In this document: positions 34,250 through 42,864 of the stretch, in pieces
How the letters are laid out: every line of letters begins with the position of its first letter
How positions within the stretch are numbered: the stretch's first letter is position 1
Source of the DNA: an uncultured Clostridia bacterium
GTDB lineage: Bacteria; Bacillota; Clostridia; Oscillospirales; Ruminococcaceae
Direction: 5' to 3'
Length of the DNA: 64,000 nt
NCBI GenBank assembly: GCA_945910815.1
Contig: CAMDZD010000003.1
Span: 104,645 to 168,644 of the forward strand
Made by a program: the position numbers and the translations under genes
Notes under the pieces: generated by a model
What the model saw: only the letters and a program-made list of their open reading frames with translations
What the model was told of the DNA's origin: nothing
Databases searched by the model: none

Positions 34250-36889
34250 ATGGCAAACAAATGGGTTTACATGTTCAGTGAAGGCGACATGACTATGCGT
34301 AACCTTCTCGGCGGTAAGGGTGCTAACCTTGCTGAGATGACAAGCATCGGTCTTCCTGTTCCGCAGGGCTTCACTATCACTACTGAAGCTTGTACACAGT
34401 ACTATGAGGACGGACGCAAAATTAACGACGAAATCATGGCTCAGGCTATGGAAGGCGTTAAGAAAATGGAAGAAATCAACGGCAAAAAATTCGGCGACCT
34501 CAAGAATCCTCTCCTCGTTTCAGTCCGTTCAGGTGCAAGAGCTTCTATGCCCGGTATGATGGACACTATTCTCAACCTCGGTCTTAATGACGAAGTTGTT
34601 GAAGCTATGATTGCCGGCAACCCTGACCCAAAATTTGAGCGTTTCGTTTACGACTCTTACAGACGTTTTATCCAGATGTTCTCCGACGTTGTTATGGAAG
34701 TCGGCAAGAAGTATTTTGAACAGCTTATCGACAAGATGAAGGAAGAAAAGGGCGTTCAGTATGACGTTGAACTTACTGCTTCTGACCTCAAGACTCTTGC
34801 TGAACAGTTCAAGGCTGAATATAAGAATCAGCTCGGCGAAGATTTCCCGTCTGACCCTGTAACTCAGCTCAAGCTCGCTATCGAAGCTGTATTCCGTTCA
34901 TGGGATAACCCGAGAGCTAACGTTTACAGACGTGATAACGATATTCCTTATTCATGGGGTACTGCTGTTAACGTAATGCCTATGGTATTCGGTAACCTTA
35001 ACGATGAATCAGGTACCGGTGTTGCATTTACCCGTGACCCTGCTACCGGTGAAAAGAAGCTCATGGGCGAATTCCTTAAGAATGCTCAGGGCGAAGACGT
35101 TGTTGCCGGTGTTCGTACTCCTATGCCTATCGCTCAGATGGAACAGGAATTCCCAGAAGCATATTCAGAATTTGTAAAGGTTTGCGATATTCTCGAAAAC
35201 CACTACCACGATATGCAGGATATGGAATTTACTGTTGAAAACAAGAAGCTCTATATGCTCCAGTGCCGTAACGGTAAGAGAACTGCTCAGGCTGCCCTCA
35301 AGATTGCTTGTGACCTCGTTGACGAAGGACATAAGACAGAGCAGGAAGCTGTTGCTATGATTGACCCAAGAAACCTCGATACACTTCTTCACCCACAGTT
35401 CGACGCTAAGGCTCTCAAGGCTGCAACTCCTCTCGGAAAGGGTCTCGGTGCTTCTCCTGGTGCTGCCTGCGGTAAAGCTGTATTTACTGCTGATGACGCT
35501 GTTGCATGGGCTGAAAAAGGTGAAAAGGTAGTTCTCGTAAGACTTGAAACTTCACCTGAAGATATTACAGGTATGAAGGCTTCACAGGGTATCCTCACAG
35601 TTCGTGGCGGTATGACTTCACACGCTGCCGTTGTAGCTCGTGGTATGGGTACATGCTGTGTATCAGGCTGCGGTGACATCAAGATGGACGAAGCTAACAA
35701 GAAGTTTGAACTCGGCGGAAAGATTTTCCACGAAGGCGACTACATCTCAATCGATGGTTCAACAGGTAATATCTATGAAGGTATCATTCCTACTGTTGAT
35801 GCTCAGATTGCCGGCGAATTCGGAAGAGTTATGGCTTGGGCTGACAAGTACAGAAAGCTTCAGGTAAGAACTAACGCTGATACTCCTGCTGATGCTAAGA
35901 AAGCTCGTGAACTCGGTGCAGAAGGTATCGGTCTCTGTCGTACAGAACACATGTTCTTTGAACCTGAAAGAATCGGTGCATTCCGTGAAATGATTTGTTC
36001 AGATACTGTTGAAGCAAGAGAAAAGGCTCTCGACAAGATTGAACCTATGCAGCAGGCTGACTTTGAAGCTCTCTATGAAGCTCTTGAAGGCTGTCCGGTT
36101 ACTATCAGATTCCTTGACCCGCCTCTCCACGAATTCGTTCCTACTGAAGAAGCTGACATCAAGGCTCTCGCTGATGCTCAAGGCAAGACTGTTGAAGACA
36201 TCAAGGCTATCATTTCTTCACTCCACGAATTTAACCCGATGATGGGTCACAGAGGCTGTCGTCTCGCTGTAACATATCCCGAAATTGCTAAAATGCAGAC
36301 AAAGGCTGTTATCAAGGCTGCTATCAACGTTAAGAAGAATCACCCGGACTGGACAATCGTTCCTGAAATCATGATTCCTCTCGTAGGAGAAGTTAAGGAA
36401 CTTAAGTTCGTTAAGAAGGTTGTTGTTGAAACTGCTGACGCTGTTATCGCTGAAGCTGGTTCTGACCTCAAGTATGAAGTTGGTACTATGATGGAAATCC
36501 CGAGAGCTTGTCTCACTGCTGACGAAATCGCTAAGGAAGCTGAATTCTTCTGCTTCGGTACTAACGACCTTACACAGATGACATTCGGATTCTCAAGAGA
36601 TGATGCAGGCAAGTTCCTCGATGCTTACTATGACAAGAAGATTTTCGAGAACGACCCATTCGCTAAGCTCGACCAGACAGGTGTTGGCAAGCTTATGGAA
36701 ATGGCTGTTAAGGACGGTAAGGCTGTACGCCCTGATATGCACATTGGTATCTGCGGCGAACACGGCGGTGACCCGACATCAGTTGAATTCTGCCACAAGC
36801 TCGGTCTCACATACGTTTCATGCTCACCATTCAGAGTTCCGATTGCAAGACTTGCTGCTGCTCAGGCTGCTATCAACGAAGCTAAGTAA
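34250..36889 (+). CDS. ppdK: pyruvate, phosphate dikinase
   Basis: This is an 879-residue, full-length PPDK interconverting PEP, AMP and PPi with pyruvate, ATP and Pi. The N-terminal nucleotide-binding domain begins FSEGDMTMRNLLGGKGANLAEM. The central phosphohistidine domain has GGMTSHAAVVARGMG, with His as phosphocarrier. The C-terminal PEP/pyruvate barrel ends with the catalytic Cys motif HIGICGEHGGDP. In fibre-degrading Clostridia it replaces or complements pyruvate kinase in PPi-linked glycolysis. Codon use is strikingly biased to C-ending codons and to AAG for Lys, unlike the neighbours, which fits a very highly expressed gene rather than foreign DNA. GGAGGT lies 11 bases upstream. Confidence 0.98.
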   Translation: MANKWVYMFSEGDMTMRNLLGGKGANLAEMTSIGLPVPQGFTITTEACTQYYEDGRKINDEIMAQAMEGVKKMEEINGKKFGDLKNPLLVSVRSGARASMPGMMDTILNLGLNDEVVEAMIAGNPDPKFERFVYDSYRRFIQMFSDVVMEVGKKYFEQLIDKMKEEKGVQYDVELTASDLKTLAEQFKAEYKNQLGEDFPSDPVTQLKLAIEAVFRSWDNPRANVYRRDNDIPYSWGTAVNVMPMVFGNLNDESGTGVAFTRDPATGEKKLMGEFLKNAQGEDVVAGVRTPMPIAQMEQEFPEAYSEFVKVCDILENHYHDMQDMEFTVENKKLYMLQCRNGKRTAQAALKIACDLVDEGHKTEQEAVAMIDPRNLDTLLHPQFDAKALKAATPLGKGLGASPGAACGKAVFTADDAVAWAEKGEKVVLVRLETSPEDITGMKASQGILTVRGGMTSHAAVVARGMGTCCVSGCGDIKMDEANKKFELGGKIFHEGDYISIDGSTGNIYEGIIPTVDAQIAGEFGRVMAWADKYRKLQVRTNADTPADAKKARELGAEGIGLCRTEHMFFEPERIGAFREMICSDTVEAREKALDKIEPMQQADFEALYEALEGCPVTIRFLDPPLHEFVPTEEADIKALADAQGKTVEDIKAIISSLHEFNPMMGHRGCRLAVTYPEIAKMQTKAVIKAAINVKKNHPDWTIVPEIMIPLVGEVKELKFVKKVVVETADAVIAEAGSDLKYEVGTMMEIPRACLTADEIAKEAEFFCFGTNDLTQMTFGFSRDDAGKFLDAYYDKKIFENDPFAKLDQTGVGKLMEMAVKDGKAVRPDMHIGICGEHGGDPTSVEFCHKLGLTYVSCSPFRVPIARLAAAQAAINEAK

Positions 36890-36912
36890 TTCTGAATTAA
36901 AAAAGATTTTTT

Positions 36913-36947
36913 ACCCCGTTCGGATTTCTCCGGACGGGGATTTTTTT
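36913..36947 (+). terminator. terminator of ppdK
   Basis: CCCCGT(T)CGG and CCG(G)ACGGGG arms, followed by ATTTTTTT. Confidence 0.85.
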
Positions 36948-36998
36948 GAATAAAATCAGATTTTCTAAGCAGAATATTATAAAAGGAGTGATTTTTTT

Positions 36999-37439
36999 AT
37001 GAATATAACACCTGAACTTTACAGCGATATGTGTAAAAATGCCTCACCGAAATCAAATATCAAGATTGATGCAACATTAGCATTTCTTGTCGGAGGGGCA
37101 ATATGTGCATTGGGACAGATTATCATGGAAATATTTCTGTATTTTGATTTTGAAAAGGATACGGCATCAGCATGGACATCTGTTATATTAGTAGGATTAA
37201 GCACAATTCTGACAGGTTTCGGAAAGTATGAAAAGCTTGCAAAGCATGCCGGAGCAGGTACTCTTGTACCGATAACGGGATTTTCAAACGCAATAGCATC
37301 ATCAGCAATAGAGGCAAAATCAGAAGGATTTGTGCTTGGAGTAGGAGCGAAAATTTTTACAATTGCAGGGCCTGTTATATTATACGGCTGTTCAGCGTCC
37401 GTTATATATGGGCTTGTATACTATTTTATGACATTATAA
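36999..37439 (+). CDS. spoVAC: stage V sporulation protein AC
   Basis: This is a 146-residue membrane protein with about four transmembrane segments. It has the family stretch FLVGGAICALGQII near the N-terminus and then GAGTLVPITGFSNAIASSAIEAKSEGFVLGVG, the signature of SpoVAC/SpoVAEB. SpoVA proteins form the channel that moves dipicolinic acid into and out of the spore. AAAGGAG precedes the ATG. Normally spoVAC is followed by spoVAD and spoVAE; here it stands alone, flanked by terminators, so the partners are elsewhere or missing. Confidence 0.9.
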   Translation: MNITPELYSDMCKNASPKSNIKIDATLAFLVGGAICALGQIIMEIFLYFDFEKDTASAWTSVILVGLSTILTGFGKYEKLAKHAGAGTLVPITGFSNAIASSAIEAKSEGFVLGVGAKIFTIAGPVILYGCSASVIYGLVYYFMTL

Positions 37440-37440
37440 A

Positions 37441-37516
37441 AGAGGCGACTTTTCAGGTCGCCTCTCACAGACTTTTTGAAAGTCTGTGGGCGGAAAAATT
37501 ATATTTTTTTCCGCCC
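37441..37516. terminator. three tandem stem-loops after spoVAC
   Basis: The stems are AGAGGCGAC/GTCGCCTCT (37441-37465), CAGACTTT/AAAGTCTG (37468-37486), and GGGCGGAAAAA/TTTTTCCGCCC (37488-37516). The last two resemble the arrangement at 31695-31735. They separate the converging spoVAC and lipoprotein genes. Confidence 0.65.
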
Positions 37517-37564
37517 AGATTTATTGTTTATTTTGTTTTTCAGCTTTTTTGTTTAATTTTACAT

Positions 37565-38974
37565 TTATTCAAGCATGAATTTTTTTAATTCATCAACATT
37601 TGAAACAGTTTGTTTTACTGGGTCTCTGTTTTGGTCGAATGTCTTATATTCTATTTTGCCTAAATGAAAATTATCTGAAATGCTTATTTCCTTTTGACCA
37701 TTCTCATAATCATATGTAATTAATGTTAAAGTATTTATCCATTCTGAAGCATCATCATTAATATTTATAGGATAAAAACAAAGAAAAACTTCATTACCAT
37801 TATTATCTTTTATGGTGAATGTCCATAAATCTTCTTCGTTTCCTTCTTGAATATCAACATCATATTTTGCAAGTGTATCTGCTTTAGCATACTGGAAACT
37901 TTCAGGAGAAACATTATTTATAGAATCAACATAAGGTTCAAAAAAATCCAAATAAAGTTGAGTGGGTTCTGCTTCATTTACAATTTCAATTGTTGTAGTT
38001 GCTTTTTCTGTTGTTTCTTTTTTTGCTTGCGTTTCAGTAACTTTTGTGGTTACCTTTGTTGTAGTTGCCTTTTTTGTAACGGTAGGTTGTGTAGTAGTTT
38101 TTACTTTTTTTGAATAAATATCTTTATTTCTTGTCAGAACTTCTTCAGTACTGCCTGAAATGGTGAGAGTATCTCCGTCAATATTATAAGGTGTGATTGC
38201 CTCTTCATTTGAATCAATTCCGAGAATTGCCTTGGCATCGCCTTTCCATGTAAGAACTTCTCCGTCAGCATCATAACCGCATACCTGAACTTCCATTACT
38301 ATGTCGCTGTTGTTGCTGACTGTTACATAAATATCGCCCTGCATTGGAAGTGATTCCGCATACATATCCTTAAGCATACCGCCTGTAAGGAGATATGCAC
38401 CATTAATATCTGACTTGTCAGACGGTTCGAGCTTTGTCATTTCAAGTATTGATAATTCCTGCATTTCAACTTCGGGGTCAGTTATACCCATATCAGCACT
38501 TGTGATAACACATGAAAAGTCAGTGCCGTCAAATTCGTAGGGACAGTCGGTTCCGGACATATTGAGATAGTCTCCGGAAATGCACATAATTGTTGAACAG
38601 TCAACAACTGCTGAAATTATACCGTCCTTGCTGAATCTGATTGATGAATATGATGCGGAAAGCTCGTCATTTGTCCATGTACCTATGAGTTTTTCGTCAT
38701 TTGCTTTTCCGGCGGTTATTGCAACCTTTTCAGCCTGACTTGAATCGGAATCTCCGTCCGAGATTTCTTCTGATTCTGTCTGTGAATTTTCTTCTGTTAT
38801 ATCTGAATCGCTTTCGTCATCAGATGATTCTGATAAACTTTCTGAACTTTCAGAAACTTCTGAGCTTGAGCTTTTATCTGATGATTCTCCGCTCCCTGCT
38901 TCTTCATTTCCGCATGCAGTAAATGCACATGTAATCATAGAACAGGCGAGAAGAAGTGCGAATAATTTTTTCAT
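37565..38974 (-). CDS. large lipoprotein of unknown function
   Basis: This is a 469-residue lipoprotein. The ATG at 38974 follows GGAGG; the lipobox FTAC puts the lipidated cysteine at residue 21. Residues about 22-90 are a Ser/Glu/Asp-rich linker. Residues about 95-285 form a beta-rich domain (WTNDELSASYSSIRFSKDG, then DGDTLTISGSTEEVLTR) similar to lipocalin-like DUF domains in Ruminococcus lipoproteins. A Thr/Lys-rich linker and a second domain (about 345-469) follow. The 3' third of the gene is visibly more AT-rich than the 5' part, so the second domain may have been added later. It is monocistronic with its own promoter. Confidence 0.8.
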   Translation of the reverse strand: MKKLFALLLACSMITCAFTACGNEEAGSGESSDKSSSSEVSESSESLSESSDDESDSDITEENSQTESEEISDGDSDSSQAEKVAITAGKANDEKLIGTWTNDELSASYSSIRFSKDGIISAVVDCSTIMCISGDYLNMSGTDCPYEFDGTDFSCVITSADMGITDPEVEMQELSILEMTKLEPSDKSDINGAYLLTGGMLKDMYAESLPMQGDIYVTVSNNSDIVMEVQVCGYDADGEVLTWKGDAKAILGIDSNEEAITPYNIDGDTLTISGSTEEVLTRNKDIYSKKVKTTTQPTVTKKATTTKVTTKVTETQAKKETTEKATTTIEIVNEAEPTQLYLDFFEPYVDSINNVSPESFQYAKADTLAKYDVDIQEGNEEDLWTFTIKDNNGNEVFLCFYPININDDASEWINTLTLITYDYENGQKEISISDNFHLGKIEYKTFDQNRDPVKQTVSNVDELKKFMLE

Positions 38975-39012
38975 AAAATCCTCCATATCATGAATGTTAA
39001 TCCGTTTGTATT

Positions 39013-39041
39013 ATTTTATCACATAAATATCAGAATATCAA
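39013..39041 (-). promoter_or_regulatory. promoter of the large lipoprotein gene
   Basis: Leftward TTGATA (39041-39036), 17 bases ending TGTGA, TAAAAT (39018-39013). Confidence 0.65.
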
Positions 39042-39164
39042 GTTTATACATTGTTTTGTAATTTTATAGTTATATATTTCAGATGAAATGATATTTCAGA
39101 GGGTATAAAAGTTAAATAAAATGTGCATTTTCAACATTACCGAAAAATTTTTTATTTATGATTT

Positions 39165-40574
39165 TTAACCTTTCTGTAACTTCTTTGTTTCTTCGTCAAC
39201 CGTTCCGGAACACATTTCACGCAGTTCGTCCCAGTTTTCAGCATTGCCTTTTTCTTCAAGAAATTCATATGTAAGGCGATTCATAATTCCTCTTGTTTCA
39301 AAATTATAGTCACCCTCACCATACATAATATCTCCCATGCCGTATCCGAAATCAAAAACCGGAGTGAGTTTTGTGGGGTCAGTATATTCCCTAAGTGCAT
39401 TATACTGTTCATCAGTGATATATCCGACAGTTATTCCCTTTGGAGTAGTTATTTTTTCAGTTGCGAGAGCTTTTTTTGTCTCCTGATATTTTTCGCTTGT
39501 TTCCGCAAGGCGTTCGCATTTTATATAAGTAGCTACGGCATTGCCTTTGTCTGAACCTTTTACTAACATTCTTGCATTGTAGTTTGCACACATATAATAT
39601 TTATCAGAATCGGGAGATTTCGGAAAAGGTACAACCATTAAATCTGCATCGGGATTAAGTGCATTTGATTCTTTAAGTGACCAGTCCGGCATACCATAGA
39701 AAAGAGTATTCATATTTGTCGGGAAATTTGAATGCCAGCCGTCATTGTATACATCAGCTGTTTTAATCATAAATTCTTCGGCTTTTGCTATTCCGGAATC
39801 GTTTATATTATTGACAAGTTTTCCGTCCTTGATTGATACAACGGTTTTCCCTGTTGAATAAAGACATGCTTCCCCGAAATATCCGGCTATTCCGTACCGT
39901 GTGTATTCAGTCTGCTGTGATATGAATTTATCAATCATTGCCGTGAATGTGTTCCAGTCCCATTTTCCCTGTTTATAGAGTTCATATGGGTCATCAAGTT
40001 TTTCTGATTTCATAAGAGTACGGCTGTAAGTTATTACAAACGGGTCTGAAATGCTGTAAGGAATTACATAGTGATTTCCGTTATATGCGAATATTTCCGC
40101 TGTTTCGTGCATATCTTCCCATAATTCCGAATCCCATTCAAGAACATCAAAGTAATCATCTAAGGGCTGATAAAGATTCTTCACAACACCTTCCGGAACT
40201 GCATTTATTTCATATGGTATCATGTCAACGGGTTCTCCTGAAAGAAGTCTTTCATCAAGAACTTCAAAAAGCCTGTTACGGTCTGTATGGATATATTCTA
40301 TATCAGCTCCGTATACATCATTAAAGAGTGAAAGGGCTGTTGAACGCTTTTCGCTCTCCTCCGGATTCAGATTATAGTCAGCAAGCCAGTATATAGTCTG
40401 TCCGCTTATATCAGGTTCGGTGAATGGCGGTTCTGTGGTGACCGGCTGTGTTTCAGTCGGTAGCTCCGTAACTGTTTCTGATGATGAATCCGCTGTTTTT
40501 TCTTTGCATGCTGTAAGATTTAATGCTATGCAGAACGAAAATATTACAGCGGAAATTTTTTTAAATATCTTCAT
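39165..40574 (-). CDS. orphan extracellular solute-binding lipoprotein (family 1 type)
   Basis: This is a 469-residue lipoprotein. I chose the ATG at 40574, six bases after TTTGGAGG; the lipobox LTAC lipidates C23. A Glu/Thr-rich linker precedes the mature domain. From about residue 65 the protein reads like a family 1 solute-binding protein (SALSLFNDVYGADIEYI, RLLSGEPVDMIPYE, WDWNTFTAMIDKF), the class that binds sugars for ABC importers. No permease or ATPase genes lie nearby, so it either uses distant transporter genes or acts as a sensor. The ligand is unknown. Confidence 0.85.
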   Translation of the reverse strand: MKIFKKISAVIFSFCIALNLTACKEKTADSSSETVTELPTETQPVTTEPPFTEPDISGQTIYWLADYNLNPEESEKRSTALSLFNDVYGADIEYIHTDRNRLFEVLDERLLSGEPVDMIPYEINAVPEGVVKNLYQPLDDYFDVLEWDSELWEDMHETAEIFAYNGNHYVIPYSISDPFVITYSRTLMKSEKLDDPYELYKQGKWDWNTFTAMIDKFISQQTEYTRYGIAGYFGEACLYSTGKTVVSIKDGKLVNNINDSGIAKAEEFMIKTADVYNDGWHSNFPTNMNTLFYGMPDWSLKESNALNPDADLMVVPFPKSPDSDKYYMCANYNARMLVKGSDKGNAVATYIKCERLAETSEKYQETKKALATEKITTPKGITVGYITDEQYNALREYTDPTKLTPVFDFGYGMGDIMYGEGDYNFETRGIMNRLTYEFLEEKGNAENWDELREMCSGTVDEETKKLQKG

Positions 40575-40609
40575 ATTTTGCCTCCAAAGGATTTTTAATT
40601 TCTGATTAG

Positions 40610-40638
40610 ATTTTATCACAGTGAAATATATATGTCAA
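40610..40638 (-). promoter_or_regulatory. promoter of the solute-binding protein gene
   Basis: Leftward TTGACA (40638-40633), 17 bases ending TGTGA, TAAAAT (40615-40610). Confidence 0.75.
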
Positions 40639-40694
40639 GCTTGATGTCCCAATCCGCTTGAATTTTGATTTCCGTGATTTTTTTTAAAAAACAC

Positions 40695-40723
40695 TTGATT
40701 TTTGATATACAGTGTGCTATAAT
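40695..40723 (+). promoter_or_regulatory. promoter of the rimP-nusA-infB operon
   Basis: TTGATT (40695-40700), 17 bases ending TGTGC, TATAAT (40718-40723). Confidence 0.8.
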
Positions 40724-40746
40724 ATTAAAAGTAAGATGTTCACCCA

Positions 40747-40771
40747 AAAGACCGGAAAGCTTCCGGTCTTT
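40747..40771 (+). promoter_or_regulatory. leader hairpin before rimP (possible attenuator)
   Basis: An 11-bp perfect stem AAAGACCGGAA/TTCCGGTCTTT with an AGC loop, starting about 17 bases into the transcript and ending 12 bases before the rimP Shine-Dalgarno. The T run after it is weak (AGTTTGT), so it may act as an attenuator or protein target rather than a full terminator. Confidence 0.6.
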
Positions 40772-40796
40772 AGTTTGTATATTGGAGATGTTGCTT

Positions 40797-41273
40797 TTGA
40801 AATTCAAGAAATTCGGAAATACCGAGCGTAAAATTTATGACCTTGTAAAGCCTATCACTGATGAACTCGAATATTTTCTCTGGGATATAAGCTTTGTAAA
40901 AGAAGGTGCTGTATGGTATCTAAGAGTATTTATTGACCGTGACGAGGGAATATCTATTGAAGACTGCGAAACAGTTACAGCTCCCGTCAGTGATATGCTT
41001 GACCGTGAAGACCCTATCGAACAGAGCTATATTCTTGAAGTCGGTTCAGCCGGTCTTGAAAGAGAACTTGTGCGTGAAGAACATTTTGAGGCATGTACAG
41101 GCGATACGGTTCAGGTTAAGCTCATTCGTGCCGTTGACGGCGAAAAGGATATAATCGGTACGCTTTTGTCTGCTGACCGTGATAAAATTACAGTCAGAAC
41201 TGATGAAAGTACTGAAAAGGAATATATGCTTGCAGATATTGCACATGTAAAGCTTTATCTCGACTTTGCATAA
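40797..41273 (+). CDS. rimP: ribosome maturation factor RimP
   Basis: This is a 30S-subunit maturation factor. The start is uncertain. The GGAG at 40784-40787 is optimally spaced for the TTG at 40797 (158 residues, MKFKKFGNTERKIYDLV), whereas the ATG at 40788 abuts it and would give 161 residues. Family landmarks are DISFVKEGAVWYLRVFIDRDEGISIEDCE and YILEVGSAGLERELV. The C-terminal SH3-like domain follows. It is the first gene of the rimP-nusA-ylxR-ylxQ-infB operon, 29 bases before nusA. Confidence 0.93.
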   Translation: MKFKKFGNTERKIYDLVKPITDELEYFLWDISFVKEGAVWYLRVFIDRDEGISIEDCETVTAPVSDMLDREDPIEQSYILEVGSAGLERELVREEHFEACTGDTVQVKLIRAVDGEKDIIGTLLSADRDKITVRTDESTEKEYMLADIAHVKLYLDFA

Positions 41274-41302
41274 AATATATAATACCGGAGGTTTTTATCA
41301 AA

Positions 41303-42586
41303 ATGGATAACAGTTTTTTTAAGGAACTTGAAATACTTGGAAACGAAAACAGTGTTGATATAGAAACGCTTGTTGAAAAAGTAAAATCAGCTATGCTCAA
41401 GGCTGCAAAAAGAGCATATCCGCACAGTGAGGACAATATAAGAATTGATATTGATATACAGAACAAAATATTCAATATGTATATCGTTCAGCAGATTATT
41501 GACGATGTGCCGATTGATATAAATGAAATTAATATTGAGGATGCAAAGGCCATTGACCCGACTGCTTATGTCGGTGGAACTATGCTCCATAAAATTGATA
41601 TTGCAAGCCTCGGAAGAACAGCTGCAATATCTGCAAAGCAGTCTATCAAAGGCGACCTTCGTCAGATTAACAGAGAACAGATTATGAAGCGTTTCGGAGA
41701 CAAGAAACATTGTTGCATAAATGTAAAAGTTTCACAGATTGACCCCTCAAAGGGTGATATTACTGTCGACTATGAGGGAACTGAACTCTATCTTTTCAAA
41801 AAAGAACAGATTCCGGGCGAAACTTTTAAGATAGACCAGAATATAAAGGTTTATATAACAGATATTGCAAATCCGGAAAAGAAACCTATTATAAAAATTT
41901 CACGTTCACACAAGGATTTTGTAAAACGTCTTTTTGAAATAGAAGTTCCCGAAATATATGACGGTACTGTTGAAATAAAGGCGATTTCACGTGAGGCAGG
42001 CTCAAGAACCAAAATGGCTGTATGGTCAAAAAATTCCAATGTTGAACCGGTCGGAGCTTGCATAGGCCCTAAGAGCAGTCGTATAACTGCCGTTGTAAAG
42101 GAGCTTAACGGCGAAAAAATCGATATTATCCCTTACAGCGAAAATCCCGCTGAATTTATTGCAAGGTCACTTGCTCCCGCAAAGGTTCTTAAAACAGTGA
42201 TTACTACTCCGCCCGCTCCCGTTAAAACCGAAGAAACCGCAGAAGCCGAAAATACAGCCGATTCCGAAAAGAAATCCGGCAAGGAAAGCAAGCAGAAGGA
42301 AAATAAAACCTGCACTGTAATCGTTCCGAATGACCAGCTTTCACTTGCAATAGGAAACAAGGGACAGAATGCGAAACTCGCTGCAAAGCTTACCGGATAC
42401 AAAATTGATATAAAACCGCAGTTCGATATTGTAACAGGTGAGGAAGCATCTGAACTTAAAGATGATACACAAAAATTCCTTGATTCTGCAGGAAATGATG
42501 ATGATATGATTTCCGAAGAAAATATTCCGGAAAATGATGAAATCATTATTGATGATTCCGATGATTCCGGAAATGCCGGAGTATAA
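41303..42586 (+). CDS. nusA: transcription elongation/termination factor NusA
   Basis: This is a 427-residue NusA. The domains are the RNA-polymerase-binding N-terminus (1-125), S1 (about 135-200), KH1 (about 205-275, GACIGPKSSRITAVVKELNGEKIDI) and KH2 (about 330-375, AIGNKGQNAKLAAKLTGYKIDI). A Glu/Lys-rich insert of about 30 residues (about 303-332) sits just inside KH2, where B. subtilis NusA has almost none, and an acidic tail of about 45 residues follows KH2. NusA modulates pausing, termination and antitermination. ACCGGAGG precedes the ATG. Confidence 0.96.
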   Translation: MDNSFFKELEILGNENSVDIETLVEKVKSAMLKAAKRAYPHSEDNIRIDIDIQNKIFNMYIVQQIIDDVPIDINEINIEDAKAIDPTAYVGGTMLHKIDIASLGRTAAISAKQSIKGDLRQINREQIMKRFGDKKHCCINVKVSQIDPSKGDITVDYEGTELYLFKKEQIPGETFKIDQNIKVYITDIANPEKKPIIKISRSHKDFVKRLFEIEVPEIYDGTVEIKAISREAGSRTKMAVWSKNSNVEPVGACIGPKSSRITAVVKELNGEKIDIIPYSENPAEFIARSLAPAKVLKTVITTPPAPVKTEETAEAENTADSEKKSGKESKQKENKTCTVIVPNDQLSLAIGNKGQNAKLAAKLTGYKIDIKPQFDIVTGEEASELKDDTQKFLDSAGNDDDMISEENIPENDEIIIDDSDDSGNAGV

Positions 42587-42591
42587 CTTAT

Positions 42592-42864
42592 ATGAAACCT
42601 AAAAAAATACCTATGAGAATGTGTCTCGGCTGTGGTGAAAACAAGCCTAAGCGTGAACTCGTAAGAGTTGTAAAATCTCCCGAAGGTGAAATAAGCCTTG
42701 ACCTTACAGGCAAAAAATCCGGCAGAGGTGCTTATATATGCCGTAATGCTGAATGCCTTCTGAAAGCCAGAAAGTCAAGACGCTTTGAAAAATCATTTTC
42801 ATGCAGGATAGATGACAGTGTTTATGAGGTAATGGAAAATGAACTCCGTTCAGAAAATAATTAA
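42592..42864 (+). CDS. rnpM: YlxR/RnpM-family RNA-binding protein
   Basis: This is a 90-residue protein of the YlxR family with the motif PMRMCLGCGENKPKRELVR and GRGAYICRNAECL. Recent work on the family describes it as an RNase P modulator (RnpM). It starts five bases after nusA and overlaps the start of the next gene by 26 bases, consistent with coupling in the conserved nusA-ylxR-ylxQ-infB cluster. Confidence 0.92.
   Translation: MKPKKIPMRMCLGCGENKPKRELVRVVKSPEGEISLDLTGKKSGRGAYICRNAECLLKARKSRRFEKSFSCRIDDSVYEVMENELRSENN

Noticed and set aside
40747..40787. Known riboswitch in the rimP leader
   Set aside because: The leader is only about 60 bases with one simple hairpin; no aptamer-like structure is visible.
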